A stretch of DNA of 64,000 nucleotides from Nitrosovibrio sp. Nv17 (GTDB lineage Bacteria > Pseudomonadota > Gammaproteobacteria > Burkholderiales > Nitrosomonadaceae): positions 33,793 through 97,792 of the forward strand of contig NZ_FPIQ01000010.1 of the NCBI RefSeq assembly GCF_900119085.1, written 5' to 3'. Shown one piece after another: positions 1 to 9,983 of this stretch (the first letter of the stretch is position 1; each line of letters starts with the position of its first letter). The notes beneath the pieces are model-generated. The model worked only from the letters and a program-made list of their open reading frames with translations, was not told the DNA's origin and ran no database searches. The translations under genes were made by a program, and so were the position numbers.

Positions 1-782
1 TCGGCTGGACGCCGAGGAGGCAGCAGTCGCTTCGCCCGTGCCTGGTTCAGCAGCCAGGATTCCGGCTCTTTCAGCGCACGCGCGTCCAGTCCGAGATCGC
101 ACACGAAGATCTCCCCGCAGTGTCCGGGACCCTCGTGCGTCAGCAAGCCGGCCTTGAGGCCGATGAAAGTGGCCGTGAGGGAGGCGCGAATCGCCGTACC
201 GCGTACCTGGCCGGTGTCGCTGCCGAGGCCGCTGGGGACATCGAGTGCGAGCACGGGCAGGCGCAGGCGGTTGACGGTGTCGACCAAGGTGGCGTACCGG
301 CCCTCCAGGCCCCGGTGTGCGCTGCTGTCCAGGCCGATCCCGAACAGGCCGTCCACTATGCCGTCCCAGTCCTCGTTCCTCGGTATCTCGGCGAGTATTT
401 CGCCACCTGCGGCGCGCCAGGCATCCAGCATGCGCTGTGCGTCCGCGGAGAGCGCATCCCGCCTGCCGGTGAACACCAGCGTCACCTTGTACCAGAATTC
501 ACGCAGATGGCGCGCGACCACGAAGGCATCCCCGCCATTGTTGCCTGGTCCGGCCAGGACCAGCACTCTTCCCTTGTTTCCTTTCAGCAGCCGGTCGCGT
601 GCCAGCGCTGCCGCCGCCAGGCCGGCACGCTCCATCAGGGCGGGGGACTCCGGCAGGGCCGCCGCAAGCGCCTCGATTTCGCGTATCGCCTCCGTGGCGT
701 AGATGGGGATGCTTTCGCCGTCCGCCGCCCGATATGGCTTCCCGGGCGCCTGTGGAGCGTCGGTCTTCTCGTGTAGAATCAC
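1..782 (-). CDS. nnr: Bifunctional NAD(P)HX epimerase / ADP-dependent dehydratase, 5' part only
   Basis: Repairs hydrated NADH/NADPH: the N-terminal YjeF domain epimerises NAD(P)HX and a C-terminal carbohydrate-kinase-like domain dehydrates it. The window holds the epimerase domain, with the typical GPGNNGGDAFVVARHL motif and the ALDVPSGLGSDTG segment. Translation runs off the left edge right after LLPPRRPA, which in bifunctional family members is where the dehydratase domain begins. That second domain is therefore inferred, not seen. The start is taken as the GTG at 780-782; no clear ribosome binding site decides it, and a downstream ATG in MERAGLA would remove about 40 residues. The gene diverges from purL with only 29 bp between starts, so both promoters must reach into coding sequence. 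Confidence 0.88.
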   Translation of the reverse strand, partial: MILHEKTDAPQAPGKPYRAADGESIPIYATEAIREIEALAAALPESPALMERAGLAAAALARDRLLKGNKGRVLVLAGPGNNGGDAFVVARHLREFWYKVTLVFTGRRDALSADAQRMLDAWRAAGGEILAEIPRNEDWDGIVDGLFGIGLDSSAHRGLEGRYATLVDTVNRLRLPVLALDVPSGLGSDTGQVRGTAIRASLTATFIGLKAGLLTHEGPGHCGEIFVCDLGLDARALKEPESWLLNQARAKRLLPPRRPA

Positions 783-811
783 GTCTTCAATTGATCGGAT
801 GACCCTGACGG

Positions 812-3800
812 ATGCTTCGATTTCGTGGCGGCAGCGCACTTTCCCCGTTCCGGCTGGAAAAACTGACCCGTGTACTCGAAGCCGCCGCCCCCCAAGTTTC
901 CCACATTTGCGCGCGGCATTGGCATTTTTGCACGCTTCGCCGGAGCCTCGACGCGGATCGGATCGCGACACTCGAGCATCTGCTGGAATCCACCCTGGAC
1001 GAAGGCGGCGGAAATGGCGCCGCGGAGCGGGAAGCGGACGAGCTGCTGCTGGTGCTGCCTCGTCCCGGTACCGTCTCTCCATGGTCGTCCAAGGCCACCG
1101 ACATCGCCCATCGATGCGGGCTGGAGGCGGTGGCGCGGCTGGAGCGCGGCGTGGCGTTCCATGTGCGGAGCCGCGAGCGCAAACTCTCGCCCATGGAGAG
1201 ACAGATGCTGATCGGATTGATCCATGACCGCATGACCGAGGCGGTATTCGATACATTCGATGATGCACACAGGCTTTTCAGTCACGTCGAGCCCGCGTCG
1301 TTCGCAACGGTGGATCTGCTGGGCGGCGGGATTGACGCGCTGCGGCGTGCCAATGAAGGCATGGGGCTTGCGCTGTCGCAGGAGGAGATCGATTATTTTG
1401 CCGCCTACTTCCTGCGCATCGGGCGCGATCCCACCGACGTGGAGCTGATGATGTTCGCGCAGGCGAATTCTGAGCACTGCCGCCACAAGATCTTCAATGC
1501 CGACTGGGTGGTGGATGGCGTGTCCGGCAAGCCGTCCCTGTTTTCGATGATACGCAACACCCACCGGCAGCATCCCGGGGGGACGGTGGTGGCGTACGCG
1601 GACAATGCCGCCATCATCGAGGGAGGCGCGGTGGAGCGCTTCTATCCCGGCCCGGGCAGCGTCTACGGCTATGCGGAAGAATCGACGCACCTTCTGCTGA
1701 AGGTGGAAACGCACAATCATCCCACCGCCATCTCTCCCTATCCCGGCGCCGCCACCGGCGTGGGTGGAGAAATCCGCGACGAGGGCGCGACCGGGCGGGG
1801 AGGGCAGCCAAGGTCGGGCCTGAGCGGTTTCTCGGTATCCCATCTGCGCATCCCGGATCTTGCCCAGCCCTGGGAGGCGTGTCCGCAGCCGGACGGCAGC
1901 CAGGCGTACGGCAGGCCGTCGCGCATCGCATCCGCCCTGGAGATCATGCTCGAGGGGCCTATTGGCAGCGCGGCATTCGGCAATGAGTTCGGCCGCCCCA
2001 ACCTGGCAGGGTATTTCCGTACCTACGAGGCGCGGGTCGCGGGGGAGATGCGCGGCTATCACAAGCCCGTCATGCTCGCCGGCGGCATGGGCCATGTCGC
2101 TGCGCGGCACGCGTTCAAGGAGGCGTTTCCGGATGGGGCGCCCGTGGTCCAGCTCGGTGGACCGGGCATGCTGATCGGCCTGGGGGGGGGAGCAGCCTCC
2201 AGCATGGACACCGGCGCCAATGCGGAGCAGCTGGATTTCGACTCGGTGCAGCGGGGCAATGCGGAAATGGAGCGCCGCGCGCAGGAGGTCATCGACCGTT
2301 GCTGTCAGATGGAGCGGCAGGGCGTAGCCAATCCCATCCTGTCGATCCATGACGTGGGCGCCGGCGGGCTCTCGAACGCGCTGCCCGAACTGTTGCATGG
2401 CGCGGGGCGCGGAGGACGCCTCGATCTGCGGGACATTCCCTCGGAGGAGCCGGGCATGTCGCCCATGCAGATCTGGAGCAACGAGGCGCAGGAGCGGTAC
2501 GTGCTCGCGCTCCAGCCCGGATCGCTGGCCTTGTTCCGGGCGATCTGCGAGCGCGAGCGTTGCCCCTTCGCGGTGGTGGGCACGGCGACGGCGCAGCCGC
2601 AGCTGGTCGTGACCGACGCCGCGTTCGACAGCCGTCCGGTCGATATGGATCTTCCGGCGTTGCTGGGCAAGCCGCCGAGGATGGTGCGCGAGGCGGCGCA
2701 CCGGGGATGCGCGCCGGCGTCCTTCGATGTCTCCGCGCTGGAGCTGCGCGAGGCGGCCTACCGGGTGTTGCAGCTGCCGGCGGTGGCCGACAAGACGTTT
2801 CTCATCACTATCGGGGATCGCAGCGTCGGCGGCATGACCGCGCGCGACCAGATGGTGGGGCCGTGGCAGGTGCCGGTGGCGGACGTCGCCGTGACGCTGA
2901 TGGGTTACCGGACCTGCCGGGGCGAGGCTTGCGCCGTGGGCGAGCGGGCGCCGCTCGCGCTGATCGACGCTGCCGCTGCGGCGCGCATGGCGGTGGCGGA
3001 GGCGATCACCAATCTCGCGGCCGCGCCGATCGAGCATATTGCCGAGATCAAGCTTTCGGCCAACTGGATGGCCGCCGCCGGGCATCCCGGCGAGGATGCC
3101 GTGCTGTTCGACGCGGTCCACGCGGTAGGCATGGAGTTCTGTCCGCGGCTGGGCATCAGCATTCCCGTGGGCAAGGATTCCATGTCGATGAAAACCGTAT
3201 GGGAAGAACCCGGGGGGGACGGCGGGAAGGTCAGGAAGGAAGTGATCGCGCCCCTCACTCTGGTCGTTTCGGCCTTCGCGCGGGTAACCGACGCGCGGAG
3301 GACGCTCACCCCGCAGCTGCGCCTGGATTGCGGTGAAACCGAGCTCATCCTGATCGATCTCGGGGAGGGCAGGAACCGCCTCGGTGGATCAGCACTGGCC
3401 CAGGTACATGGCCAGATGGGCAGCGAAGCGCCGGATTTGGCCGGGCAGGAGGGTGCGGAAAGGCTCAAGGCGTTCTTCGCGGCGATACAGCGCCTGAACC
3501 GGGAGGGCAGGATTCTCGCCTACCACGATCGCTCGGATGGCGGCCTGTTCGTCACACTGTGCGAAATGGCCTTCGCCGGGCGAGCCGGCCTCGCCATCAA
3601 TCTCGACCAGCTGTGCTTCGATGCCGCCGCCAGCGACATCGACGGTTACGAGTTGCGCCCCGAAGTCATGAATGGGAGATTCAGGGAGCGCATCCTGGCA
3701 GCGCTGTTCAGCGAAGAGGCCGGAGCGGTGATCCAGATCCGCTCGGAACAGCGTCAGGAGGTGATGGCCATCCTGTCGGAAGCGAGTTTGAGTCAGGCGT

Positions 3801-4825
3801 GCTTCGTCATCGGAACGCCCAATGGCCGGGACGACATCCGGTTCTTGCGCAACAACAGGACGGTGCTGGCGGAAAAGCGCGTCGACCTGCACCGCGCCTG
3901 GTCGGCGACCACCCATGCGATGCAGGCGCTACGCGATGATCCGGAGTGCGCGCGCCAGGAATACGATCGCATCCTCGACGCTGGCGACCCCGGATTGCAT
4001 GCAAAGCTGAGCTTTTCCCCGGACGAGGACGTGGCCGCCCCGTTCGTGCACGGCAGCTGCCGGCCGAGGATCGCGATCCTGCGCGAGCAGGGCGTGAACG
4101 GCCACGTGGAGATGGCCGCCGCCTTCGACCGGGCAGGATTCGCGGCGATCGACGTGCACATGAGCGACATCGCCTCGGGGCGCGTTTCGCTCGCGGACTA
4201 CAGGGGGTTCGCCGCCTGTGGCGGATTCTCGTATGGCGACGTGCTGGGTGCTGGCAGGGGTTGGGCCGGTGCCATCCTGTGCAATCCCCGCGTGCGCGAC
4301 GCGTTCGAGGCATTCTTCCACCGTTCCGATACCTTCGCGCTGGGCGTCTGCAACGGCTGCCAGATGATGAGCGCACTGCGAGAGATTATTCCCGGTGCGC
4401 AGCACTGGCCACGCTTCGTGCGCAACCGTTCGGAGCAGTTCGAGGCGCGACTCGTGATGGTCGAGATCCCGGACGGTCCTTCGCTGTTCTTCGATGGCAT
4501 GGGGGGCAGCCGGCTGCCGGTGGTGGTGGCGCATGGAGAGGGTCGTGCCGAATTTGCCGGGACGGGGCATGCAGAAGCGGCAGCTTCTCTGGTCGCGCTG
4601 CGTTTCGTCGACAACCGGGGGGCGCCCACCGAGACGTACCCGTACAATCCCAGCGGCTCGCCGTGCGGCATTGCCGGGATGACCACGCCGGACGGGCGTT
4701 TCAGCATCCTGATGCCGCATCCGGAGCGCGGTTTCCGGGCGGTGCAGTATTCATGGCAGCCCGGCTGGGACGGGGACGCGCCCTGGATGCGCATGTTCGG
4801 CAACGTGCGCAGATGGGTGGGGTGA
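812..4825 (+). CDS. purL: Phosphoribosylformylglycinamidine synthase (FGAM synthetase)
   Basis: Fourth step of purine synthesis: converts FGAR, glutamine and ATP to FGAM. At 1337 residues it is the large single-chain form of Gram-negative bacteria, with an N-terminal PurS-like part, two AIRS-type synthetase halves and a C-terminal glutamine amidotransferase. The N-terminus (MLRFRGGSALSPFRLEKL) and the PRPGTVSPWSSKATDIAHRC block match the family. The amidotransferase nucleophile is C1180 in GVCNGCQM, and the histidine motif PHPERGF lies near the end. The ATG at 812 gives the expected family start. A TAGAAT sequence at 774-779, inside the divergent nnr gene, is a possible -10 element. It stands alone with no neighbouring pur gene, which is common in proteobacteria. 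Confidence 0.97.
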   Translation: MLRFRGGSALSPFRLEKLTRVLEAAAPQVSHICARHWHFCTLRRSLDADRIATLEHLLESTLDEGGGNGAAEREADELLLVLPRPGTVSPWSSKATDIAHRCGLEAVARLERGVAFHVRSRERKLSPMERQMLIGLIHDRMTEAVFDTFDDAHRLFSHVEPASFATVDLLGGGIDALRRANEGMGLALSQEEIDYFAAYFLRIGRDPTDVELMMFAQANSEHCRHKIFNADWVVDGVSGKPSLFSMIRNTHRQHPGGTVVAYADNAAIIEGGAVERFYPGPGSVYGYAEESTHLLLKVETHNHPTAISPYPGAATGVGGEIRDEGATGRGGQPRSGLSGFSVSHLRIPDLAQPWEACPQPDGSQAYGRPSRIASALEIMLEGPIGSAAFGNEFGRPNLAGYFRTYEARVAGEMRGYHKPVMLAGGMGHVAARHAFKEAFPDGAPVVQLGGPGMLIGLGGGAASSMDTGANAEQLDFDSVQRGNAEMERRAQEVIDRCCQMERQGVANPILSIHDVGAGGLSNALPELLHGAGRGGRLDLRDIPSEEPGMSPMQIWSNEAQERYVLALQPGSLALFRAICERERCPFAVVGTATAQPQLVVTDAAFDSRPVDMDLPALLGKPPRMVREAAHRGCAPASFDVSALELREAAYRVLQLPAVADKTFLITIGDRSVGGMTARDQMVGPWQVPVADVAVTLMGYRTCRGEACAVGERAPLALIDAAAAARMAVAEAITNLAAAPIEHIAEIKLSANWMAAAGHPGEDAVLFDAVHAVGMEFCPRLGISIPVGKDSMSMKTVWEEPGGDGGKVRKEVIAPLTLVVSAFARVTDARRTLTPQLRLDCGETELILIDLGEGRNRLGGSALAQVHGQMGSEAPDLAGQEGAERLKAFFAAIQRLNREGRILAYHDRSDGGLFVTLCEMAFAGRAGLAINLDQLCFDAAASDIDGYELRPEVMNGRFRERILAALFSEEAGAVIQIRSEQRQEVMAILSEASLSQACFVIGTPNGRDDIRFLRNNRTVLAEKRVDLHRAWSATTHAMQALRDDPECARQEYDRILDAGDPGLHAKLSFSPDEDVAAPFVHGSCRPRIAILREQGVNGHVEMAAAFDRAGFAAIDVHMSDIASGRVSLADYRGFAACGGFSYGDVLGAGRGWAGAILCNPRVRDAFEAFFHRSDTFALGVCNGCQMMSALREIIPGAQHWPRFVRNRSEQFEARLVMVEIPDGPSLFFDGMGGSRLPVVVAHGEGRAEFAGTGHAEAAASLVALRFVDNRGAPTETYPYNPSGSPCGIAGMTTPDGRFSILMPHPERGFRAVQYSWQPGWDGDAPWMRMFGNVRRWVG

Positions 4826-4882
4826 CGAAACGGGGCAATCAGGGTAGTATGGATGAGATAGACCGCAGGAGGAATCCGCTTG

Positions 4883-6112
4883 ATGCTGTTTGAGCACATC
4901 ATATTCCGATGCATCCGGCCGTGTGCGTCCGGCCGCGTGCTATTTTTGTCGGCATGGCTTGCTGCCATGCCCGCGGGGGCGGCTCCGGCCAGGGCGGCGG
5001 AGGGGACGGCCTGCGTCCCCGTGGGAAGCTGGGTCGTTCCCGGCGCGGCGGAGGTCGCGGGGCGCGACGTCTTCACCCGGGCCGCGAGGAATGCGGTGCT
5101 GCTGCTGGGCGAGACGCACGACAACCCGGAGCATCATCGCTGGCAGCTGCAGACGCTGGCCGCGCTGTATGCGCTGCGGCCCGACATGGTCATCGGCTTC
5201 GAGATGTTCCCGCGCAGGGTGCAGCCGGTCCTCGACCGCTGGGTGGCGGGCGAGTTGTCCGAATCGCAGTTCCTCGATGCGGTGGACTGGGGGGTCGTCT
5301 GGAGCACGGATGCCACCCTGTATCTCCCGCTGTTTCATTTCGCGCGCATGAATCGCATCCCCATGGTGGCACTCAATATCGACACCCGCCTGCGACGGGC
5401 CGTCTCGCAGAAGGGATTCGACGCCATTCCCGAGGCCGAGCGCGAGGGCGTGACGCCGCCCGCCGCACCCGGTCCGGCCTATCTCGATTACCTGTTGCCG
5501 TTCTACCGGGAGCATGTGCGAGATGGCAAGAAGCGGCTCGACGCCACCCGCGACGATCCCGATTTCCGTCGTTTCGTGGGAACCCAGCAGCTTTGGGACC
5601 GGGCCATGGCGCAGGCCCTGCACGCGGCGCTGGCGCAGCCGAACCGCCCCCTGGTGGTCGGCGTCATGGGGTCGGGGCATATCCGGCACGGTTACGGCGT
5701 GGCCCACCAGTTGCGGGATCTGGGCGTGCCCGATGTCGGTGCGCTGCTGCCGTGGAACAGCGGCGCCGATTGCGGGCAGGTCGTGGTCGGGCTGGCGGAT
5801 GCGGTATTCGGCGTGGCCCCGCCTTCGTCCGTTCCACCCGGCCCGCCGCGGCAGCGTCTGGGCATACGCTTCGAGTTGGTGCAGGGAGGCGCACGCGTCC
5901 TGCAGGTCGAGAAGGGCAGCATCGCGGAGGCGGCCGGCGTGCGCGACGGCGACGTCATCCTGGAGGCCGCGGGCGTTGCGATCGGCCCTGGCGACGATAT
6001 CGCGGAGATCGTCAGGCGCCAGGCGCCCGGCACCTGGCTGCCACTCAAGCTGAAGCGTGGCGGTGGCGACAACGTCGAAGCCGTGGCCAAGTTTCCGGCG
6101 CTGCCGCGGTGA
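4883..6112 (+). CDS. Secreted ChaN-like (DUF399) protein with C-terminal PDZ domain
   Basis: Exported protein of about 409 residues. The N-terminus has a hydrophobic stretch (VLFLSAWLAAMPAGAAPARA) and looks like a cleavable signal peptide. Residues about 55-290 form a ChaN-type domain: the LLLGETHDNPEHH, GFEMFPR and VVGVMGSGHIRHGYG segments are characteristic. ChaN of Campylobacter is a haem-binding lipoprotein, but no lipobox is visible here. Residues about 330-400 form a PDZ domain (LGIRFELVQGG...VRDGDVILEAAG). The ATG at 4883 follows AGGAGG at 4867-4872; a TTG one codon upstream is also possible. Its stop overlaps the GTG of the next gene, a peptidase-like protein, suggesting a coupled pair. 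Substrate unknown; haem or iron handling is only a family-based guess. Confidence 0.8.
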   Translation: MLFEHIIFRCIRPCASGRVLFLSAWLAAMPAGAAPARAAEGTACVPVGSWVVPGAAEVAGRDVFTRAARNAVLLLGETHDNPEHHRWQLQTLAALYALRPDMVIGFEMFPRRVQPVLDRWVAGELSESQFLDAVDWGVVWSTDATLYLPLFHFARMNRIPMVALNIDTRLRRAVSQKGFDAIPEAEREGVTPPAAPGPAYLDYLLPFYREHVRDGKKRLDATRDDPDFRRFVGTQQLWDRAMAQALHAALAQPNRPLVVGVMGSGHIRHGYGVAHQLRDLGVPDVGALLPWNSGADCGQVVVGLADAVFGVAPPSSVPPGPPRQRLGIRFELVQGGARVLQVEKGSIAEAAGVRDGDVILEAAGVAIGPGDDIAEIVRRQAPGTWLPLKLKRGGGDNVEAVAKFPALPR

Positions 6113-8190
6113 ACCGGCTCATGGACCGCATCGGCGCTTTCCAGCCGGGCAGCCGCGGCGGCATCCTGCTTCTGGTACCGGTCTTCGCTCTTGCCTGCGT
6201 GTCCGTGGCGGCTTGCGCAGCGGAGGCTACGGTCCCGGTCCCGGAGCAGGCGCAGATCGGGTACGACATGACCGTACGCATCGATCCGGTGGCGCGCACG
6301 CTGGAGGGGCGCAGCGTCATCACGGTGAATACATCGGAAGAATTGTCCCTGGTGCTGGGGCGCCGTTTCGAGGTGACGCGCGGCCGTGTCGGCACGGCGC
6401 AGCTGGGCCTCTCGGCGATCACGGGAGAGATGCGCGTCTGGCGCGTTTTCGCGAATGCGCAGATGCCGCGACGCATCGAGGTGCACTGGCGTGGTGAATT
6501 GTCGGCGCTCGATACCTCGCTCGATCATGCCCAGACGCTGGGGGGTGCCCAGCCGGCAAGCGGTGCGGACGGGACTTTCCTGCCGGACGCCAGCGGCTGG
6601 TATCCCTACATCGCGGGAAAGCTTGCCAGCTATCGCCTTGCCATCGAACTGCCGGCCGGCCAGCGCGGCCTGGTCGCGGGGCGGCTGGCCGAGGAATCGG
6701 ACACGGACGAAGGGTATCGGGCCCGCTTCGATTTTCCGGCGCCAACCGGCGGCATCGACCTCATGGCCGGCCCCTACAGGATCGAGACTGCCACCATGCG
6801 CGGCATCGGCGGCAAGCCGATTCGCCTGCGCACCTATTTTCATCCCGGGATCGCCGATCTCGCAACTTCCTACCTTGCCTCCGCCAGGGGCTACATCGAG
6901 CTCTACGAGTCGTGGATCGGAGAGTACCCCTACACCGAGTTCAGCGTGGTGTCCAGTCCCACACCGACGGGCTTCGGCATGCCCACGCTCACCTACCTTG
7001 GTATCGAGGTGCTGCGGCTGCCGTTCATCCGTTCCACCTCGCTTGGCCACGAAGTGCTGCACAACTGGTGGGGAAACGGCGTGTATCCCGACTATGCCCA
7101 GGGCAACTGGTCTGAGGGGCTGACCACGTTCATGGCGGACTACGCCTACAGGGAGCGCGAGAGCGCCGCGGCCGCCCACGAGATGCGCCGCGGCTGGCTG
7201 CGCGACTACGCTGCGCTGGCGCCGGGCCAGGATGCGCCGCTGACCACCTTCACCTCGCGTACCCATGGTGCTTCGCAGATCGTCGGCTACAACAAGGCCG
7301 CGATGGTGTTCCTGATGCTGCGCGACCTGCTGGGCCGCGATACGTTCGATCTCGCGCTGCGGTCGTTCTGGAGCGAACATCGTTTCCGTATCGCTTCGTG
7401 GGCCGATCTGCGGCATAGCTTCCAGGTGGCGTCGGGGCGCGACCTGGGGGGGTTCTTCGACCAATGGCTCACGCGCGCGGGCGCTCCCCATCTGCGCATC
7501 GCGCACGCGGCGCGCTCGCAGACGGATGGCGGGCATCACGTCACGCTCACGCTGGAGCAGTCCGCGCCCGAATACCGCCTGCGCGTGCCCGTCGCGATCC
7601 GTACCGCGGAAGGCGAGGAAGTGCATCTGCTCGAACTGGAGCAGGGACGTCAGACCTTTACGCTCGCTGTCGGCGCCCGGCCCGGCGAGGTGGCGCTCGA
7701 TCCGGATCTGCGATTGTTCCGGCGACTCATGCCGGGCGAGGCGCCCCCCATCCTGCGCCAGGTCATGGTGGACCGAAACACCGTCACCCTCCTGCTGCCG
7801 GAGGGCGGCGCAGCGCGTGCCGCCGCCGAAACGCTGGCGGCGAAGCTGCAGCATCGGCCGTCGCGGCCGGGTGAGGCGGCCGATGCGCTGCCCTCCGCAC
7901 CGGTTCTGGCCATCGGGCTGGAAGCCCAGGTGGATGCGTGGCTGGCCAGGCACGGCCTGCCGGGTCGTCCGGAGGTCGTGCGCGGCAAGGGATCGGCACA
8001 GGCCTGGACCGCGAGCCGTCCCGACGGCGGAATGCTGGCGGTGGTGTCGGCACGGGATGCGGCTGCCCTGGAGGCGCTGGCGCGTCCGCTGCCGCACTAC
8101 GGCCGTCAGAGCTACGTCGTCTTCGAAAATGCCAAGGCGACGGAGCGGGGGGCGTGGCCCACGCGGGTGCAGTCGGTGACGCTGGATTGA
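6109..8190 (+). CDS. Exported M1-family-like zinc aminopeptidase
   Basis: Predicted metallopeptidase of 693 residues with an N-terminal membrane/signal segment (GGILLLVPVFALACVSVAACA); VAAC could be a lipobox. The zinc motif is HEVLHNWW (H314, E315, H318) followed by the third ligand E336 in WSEGLTTFMADY. Between H318 and E336 there are 17 residues, one fewer than in classical M1 enzymes. The usual substrate-binding GAMEN motif is replaced by a GFGMPTLTYLG segment, so this is an M1-like subfamily rather than a PepN-type enzyme. The GTG at 6109 overlaps the preceding stop; an in-frame ATG at 6121 is the alternative. Close coupling with the ChaN-PDZ gene suggests joint envelope work. No terminator is evident before ndk. 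Confidence 0.8.
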   Translation: MNRLMDRIGAFQPGSRGGILLLVPVFALACVSVAACAAEATVPVPEQAQIGYDMTVRIDPVARTLEGRSVITVNTSEELSLVLGRRFEVTRGRVGTAQLGLSAITGEMRVWRVFANAQMPRRIEVHWRGELSALDTSLDHAQTLGGAQPASGADGTFLPDASGWYPYIAGKLASYRLAIELPAGQRGLVAGRLAEESDTDEGYRARFDFPAPTGGIDLMAGPYRIETATMRGIGGKPIRLRTYFHPGIADLATSYLASARGYIELYESWIGEYPYTEFSVVSSPTPTGFGMPTLTYLGIEVLRLPFIRSTSLGHEVLHNWWGNGVYPDYAQGNWSEGLTTFMADYAYRERESAAAAHEMRRGWLRDYAALAPGQDAPLTTFTSRTHGASQIVGYNKAAMVFLMLRDLLGRDTFDLALRSFWSEHRFRIASWADLRHSFQVASGRDLGGFFDQWLTRAGAPHLRIAHAARSQTDGGHHVTLTLEQSAPEYRLRVPVAIRTAEGEEVHLLELEQGRQTFTLAVGARPGEVALDPDLRLFRRLMPGEAPPILRQVMVDRNTVTLLLPEGGAARAAAETLAAKLQHRPSRPGEAADALPSAPVLAIGLEAQVDAWLARHGLPGRPEVVRGKGSAQAWTASRPDGGMLAVVSARDAAALEALARPLPHYGRQSYVVFENAKATERGAWPTRVQSVTLD

Positions 8191-8301
8191 GATCGGATGA
8201 CGGATCGGGGCGCGACGTTCCCGTGCATGCTCGTTTTCCTCGTACAGGATCGGTTTATTTGGTAAAATGCGTTTTAATTTATTCATTTAACGGAGTATTG
8301 C

Positions 8302-8727
8302 ATGGCGGTCGAACGTACCCTCTCCATCATCAAGCCGGACGCGGTGGCAAAGAATGTCATCGGGGAAATCTACTCGCGCTTCGAACGCGGCGGCCTCAGG
8401 ATCGTCGCGGCGCGCATGCTGCATCTCTCGCGGGCGGAAGCCGAGGGATTCTATGCGGTGCATCGCAACCGTCCATTTTTCGGTGATCTGGTGGAATTCA
8501 TGATCTCGGGGCCGGTCATGGTACAGGTGCTCGAAGGCGAGAACGCGATCGGGAGGAATCGGGATCTGATGGGGGCGACGGATCCCAGGAAGGCCGAGAA
8601 GGGAACGATACGTGCCGATTTTGCCGACAGCATCGAAGCCAACGCGGTGCACGGCTCCGACGGACCCGACACTGCCGCGACGGAGATCGCCTATTATTTT
8701 CCGGCGCTGGACATCCATCCGCGCTGA
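8302..8727 (+). CDS. ndk: Nucleoside diphosphate kinase
   Basis: Balances nucleoside triphosphate pools by transferring the gamma phosphate of ATP through a phosphohistidine. The 141-residue length is standard. It starts [15 protein letters not shown] and carries the active-site histidine H117 in NAVHGSD. An AT-rich stretch upstream holds TAAAAT (8263-8268), a likely -10 element, although no good -35 partner is evident. The ATG follows CGGAGTATTG. It heads the ndk-rlmN-rodZ-ispG-hisS run found in many beta- and gammaproteobacteria. Confidence 0.98.
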   Translation: MAVERTLSIIKPDAVAKNVIGEIYSRFERGGLRIVAARMLHLSRAEAEGFYAVHRNRPFFGDLVEFMISGPVMVQVLEGENAIGRNRDLMGATDPRKAEKGTIRADFADSIEANAVHGSDGPDTAATEIAYYFPALDIHPR

Positions 8728-8755
8728 GGATGACCTGGAATCCCGATCGCATGAG

Positions 8756-9922
8756 ATGACCGTCAATCTCCTCGACTTCGATGCGAAGGCCCTGACCGAT
8801 TTCTGTGCGGGCCTCGGCGAAAGGCCGTTTCGTGCCCGGCAGTTGCTGCGCTGGATTCACCGGCGGGGAAAAGCGGATTTCGCGGTAATGAGCGATCTGG
8901 CCCAGGCGTTTCGAGCCAAGCTCGCGGCTCGTGCCGTGATCGAGCCGCCGCCCCTGATCGACAGTCATCTGGCTGCCGACGGCACCCGCAAATGGCTGCT
9001 GTCGGTCGGCGCCGGCAACGGCATCGAGACCGTCTACATCCCAGAGGCCGGCCGCGGCACCCTGTGCGTGTCGAGCCAGGTGGGCTGCGCGCTGGCCTGC
9101 ACCTTTTGTTCCACCGGACGGCAGGGTTTCAACCGCAATCTGACGGTCGCGGAGATCGTCGGCCAGCTATGGTGGGCGAACCGTGCGCTCGCCCAGGTCC
9201 ATGAAGGCCATGCCGCCATGGAACTCGAAGAGCGTCCGGGAGGTCAGAAAAAAGAGCGTGCCTCGCAGGCGTCCGCGGCAAAGGCTCGTGATCGCGCGGT
9301 CACCAACGTGGTCATGATGGGCATGGGCGAACCGCTGGCCAATTTCGAGAATGTGGTGACCGCGCTCGATCTGATGCTGGATGACGATGCCTATGGCCTG
9401 TCGCGGCGGCGCGTGACGGTCAGCACCTCGGGTCTGGTGCCGGCGATGGATCGGTTGCGCGAACGCTGCCCGGTGGCGCTGGCGGTATCCCTGCATGCGC
9501 CCAACGATGGTCTGCGCAGTGAGCTGGTGCCGATCAACAGAAAGTATCCGCTCAGCGAACTCATGGCGGCCTGCCGTCGCTACCTCCAGTCTGCGCCGAG
9601 GGATTTCATCACCTTCGAATACGTCATGCTGGAAGGGATCAACGACAGTCCGGAACATGCGCGCGAGCTGATACAGCTGGTGAGGGATACGCCGTGCAAG
9701 TTCAACCTGATTCCGTTCAATCCGTTTCCCGGTTCGGGCTATCGGCGTTCGTCGGCGGAGGCGGTGCGTGTCTTTCGCGACGTGCTGATGCAGGCGGAGT
9801 TGATGACGACCGTGCGCAGGACCCGCGGCGACGACATTGCGGCAGCCTGCGGGCAGCTCGCCGGCAGAGTGCGCGACAAGACCCGGCGAGCGGAGCGGAA
9901 TACCCTGGAAGCGGTGGGATGA
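8756..9922 (+). CDS. rlmN: Dual-specificity 23S rRNA (A2503-C2) / tRNA (A37-C2) methyltransferase
   Basis: Radical-SAM enzyme that methylates A2503 of 23S rRNA and A37 of some tRNAs. The 388-residue protein begins [16 protein letters not shown]. The iron-sulphur ligands are C111, C115 and C118 in [12 protein letters not shown], and the SAM-binding [11 protein letters not shown] follows. Between the radical-SAM cluster and that motif lies an insertion of roughly 40 residues rich in Glu, Lys, Arg, Ser and Ala (9199-9290), absent from the E. coli enzyme. The ATG at 8756 lies 28 bp after ndk, and an upstream extension into ndk is unlikely. Confidence 0.97.
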   Translation: MTVNLLDFDAKALTDFCAGLGERPFRARQLLRWIHRRGKADFAVMSDLAQAFRAKLAARAVIEPPPLIDSHLAADGTRKWLLSVGAGNGIETVYIPEAGRGTLCVSSQVGCALACTFCSTGRQGFNRNLTVAEIVGQLWWANRALAQVHEGHAAMELEERPGGQKKERASQASAAKARDRAVTNVVMMGMGEPLANFENVVTALDLMLDDDAYGLSRRRVTVSTSGLVPAMDRLRERCPVALAVSLHAPNDGLRSELVPINRKYPLSELMAACRRYLQSAPRDFITFEYVMLEGINDSPEHARELIQLVRDTPCKFNLIPFNPFPGSGYRRSSAEAVRVFRDVLMQAELMTTVRRTRGDDIAAACGQLAGRVRDKTRRAERNTLEAVG

Positions 9923-9983
9923 GGCGCAAGCCGGATGCCTGCGCATCCTTTTCCGCGGTGTCCCGGCCATGCGGGGGCGCGAC

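Noticed and set aside
779..3121. Long open frame on the minus strand opposite purL
   Set aside because: Shadow frame of a G+C-rich gene: His/Arg-rich, no recognisable domain, and fully opposite a clearly real purL.
5692..8286. 864-codon minus-strand open frame opposite the ChaN and M1-like genes
   Set aside because: Amino-acid composition of an antisense shadow and no family motif; the plus-strand genes have clear domains and motifs.
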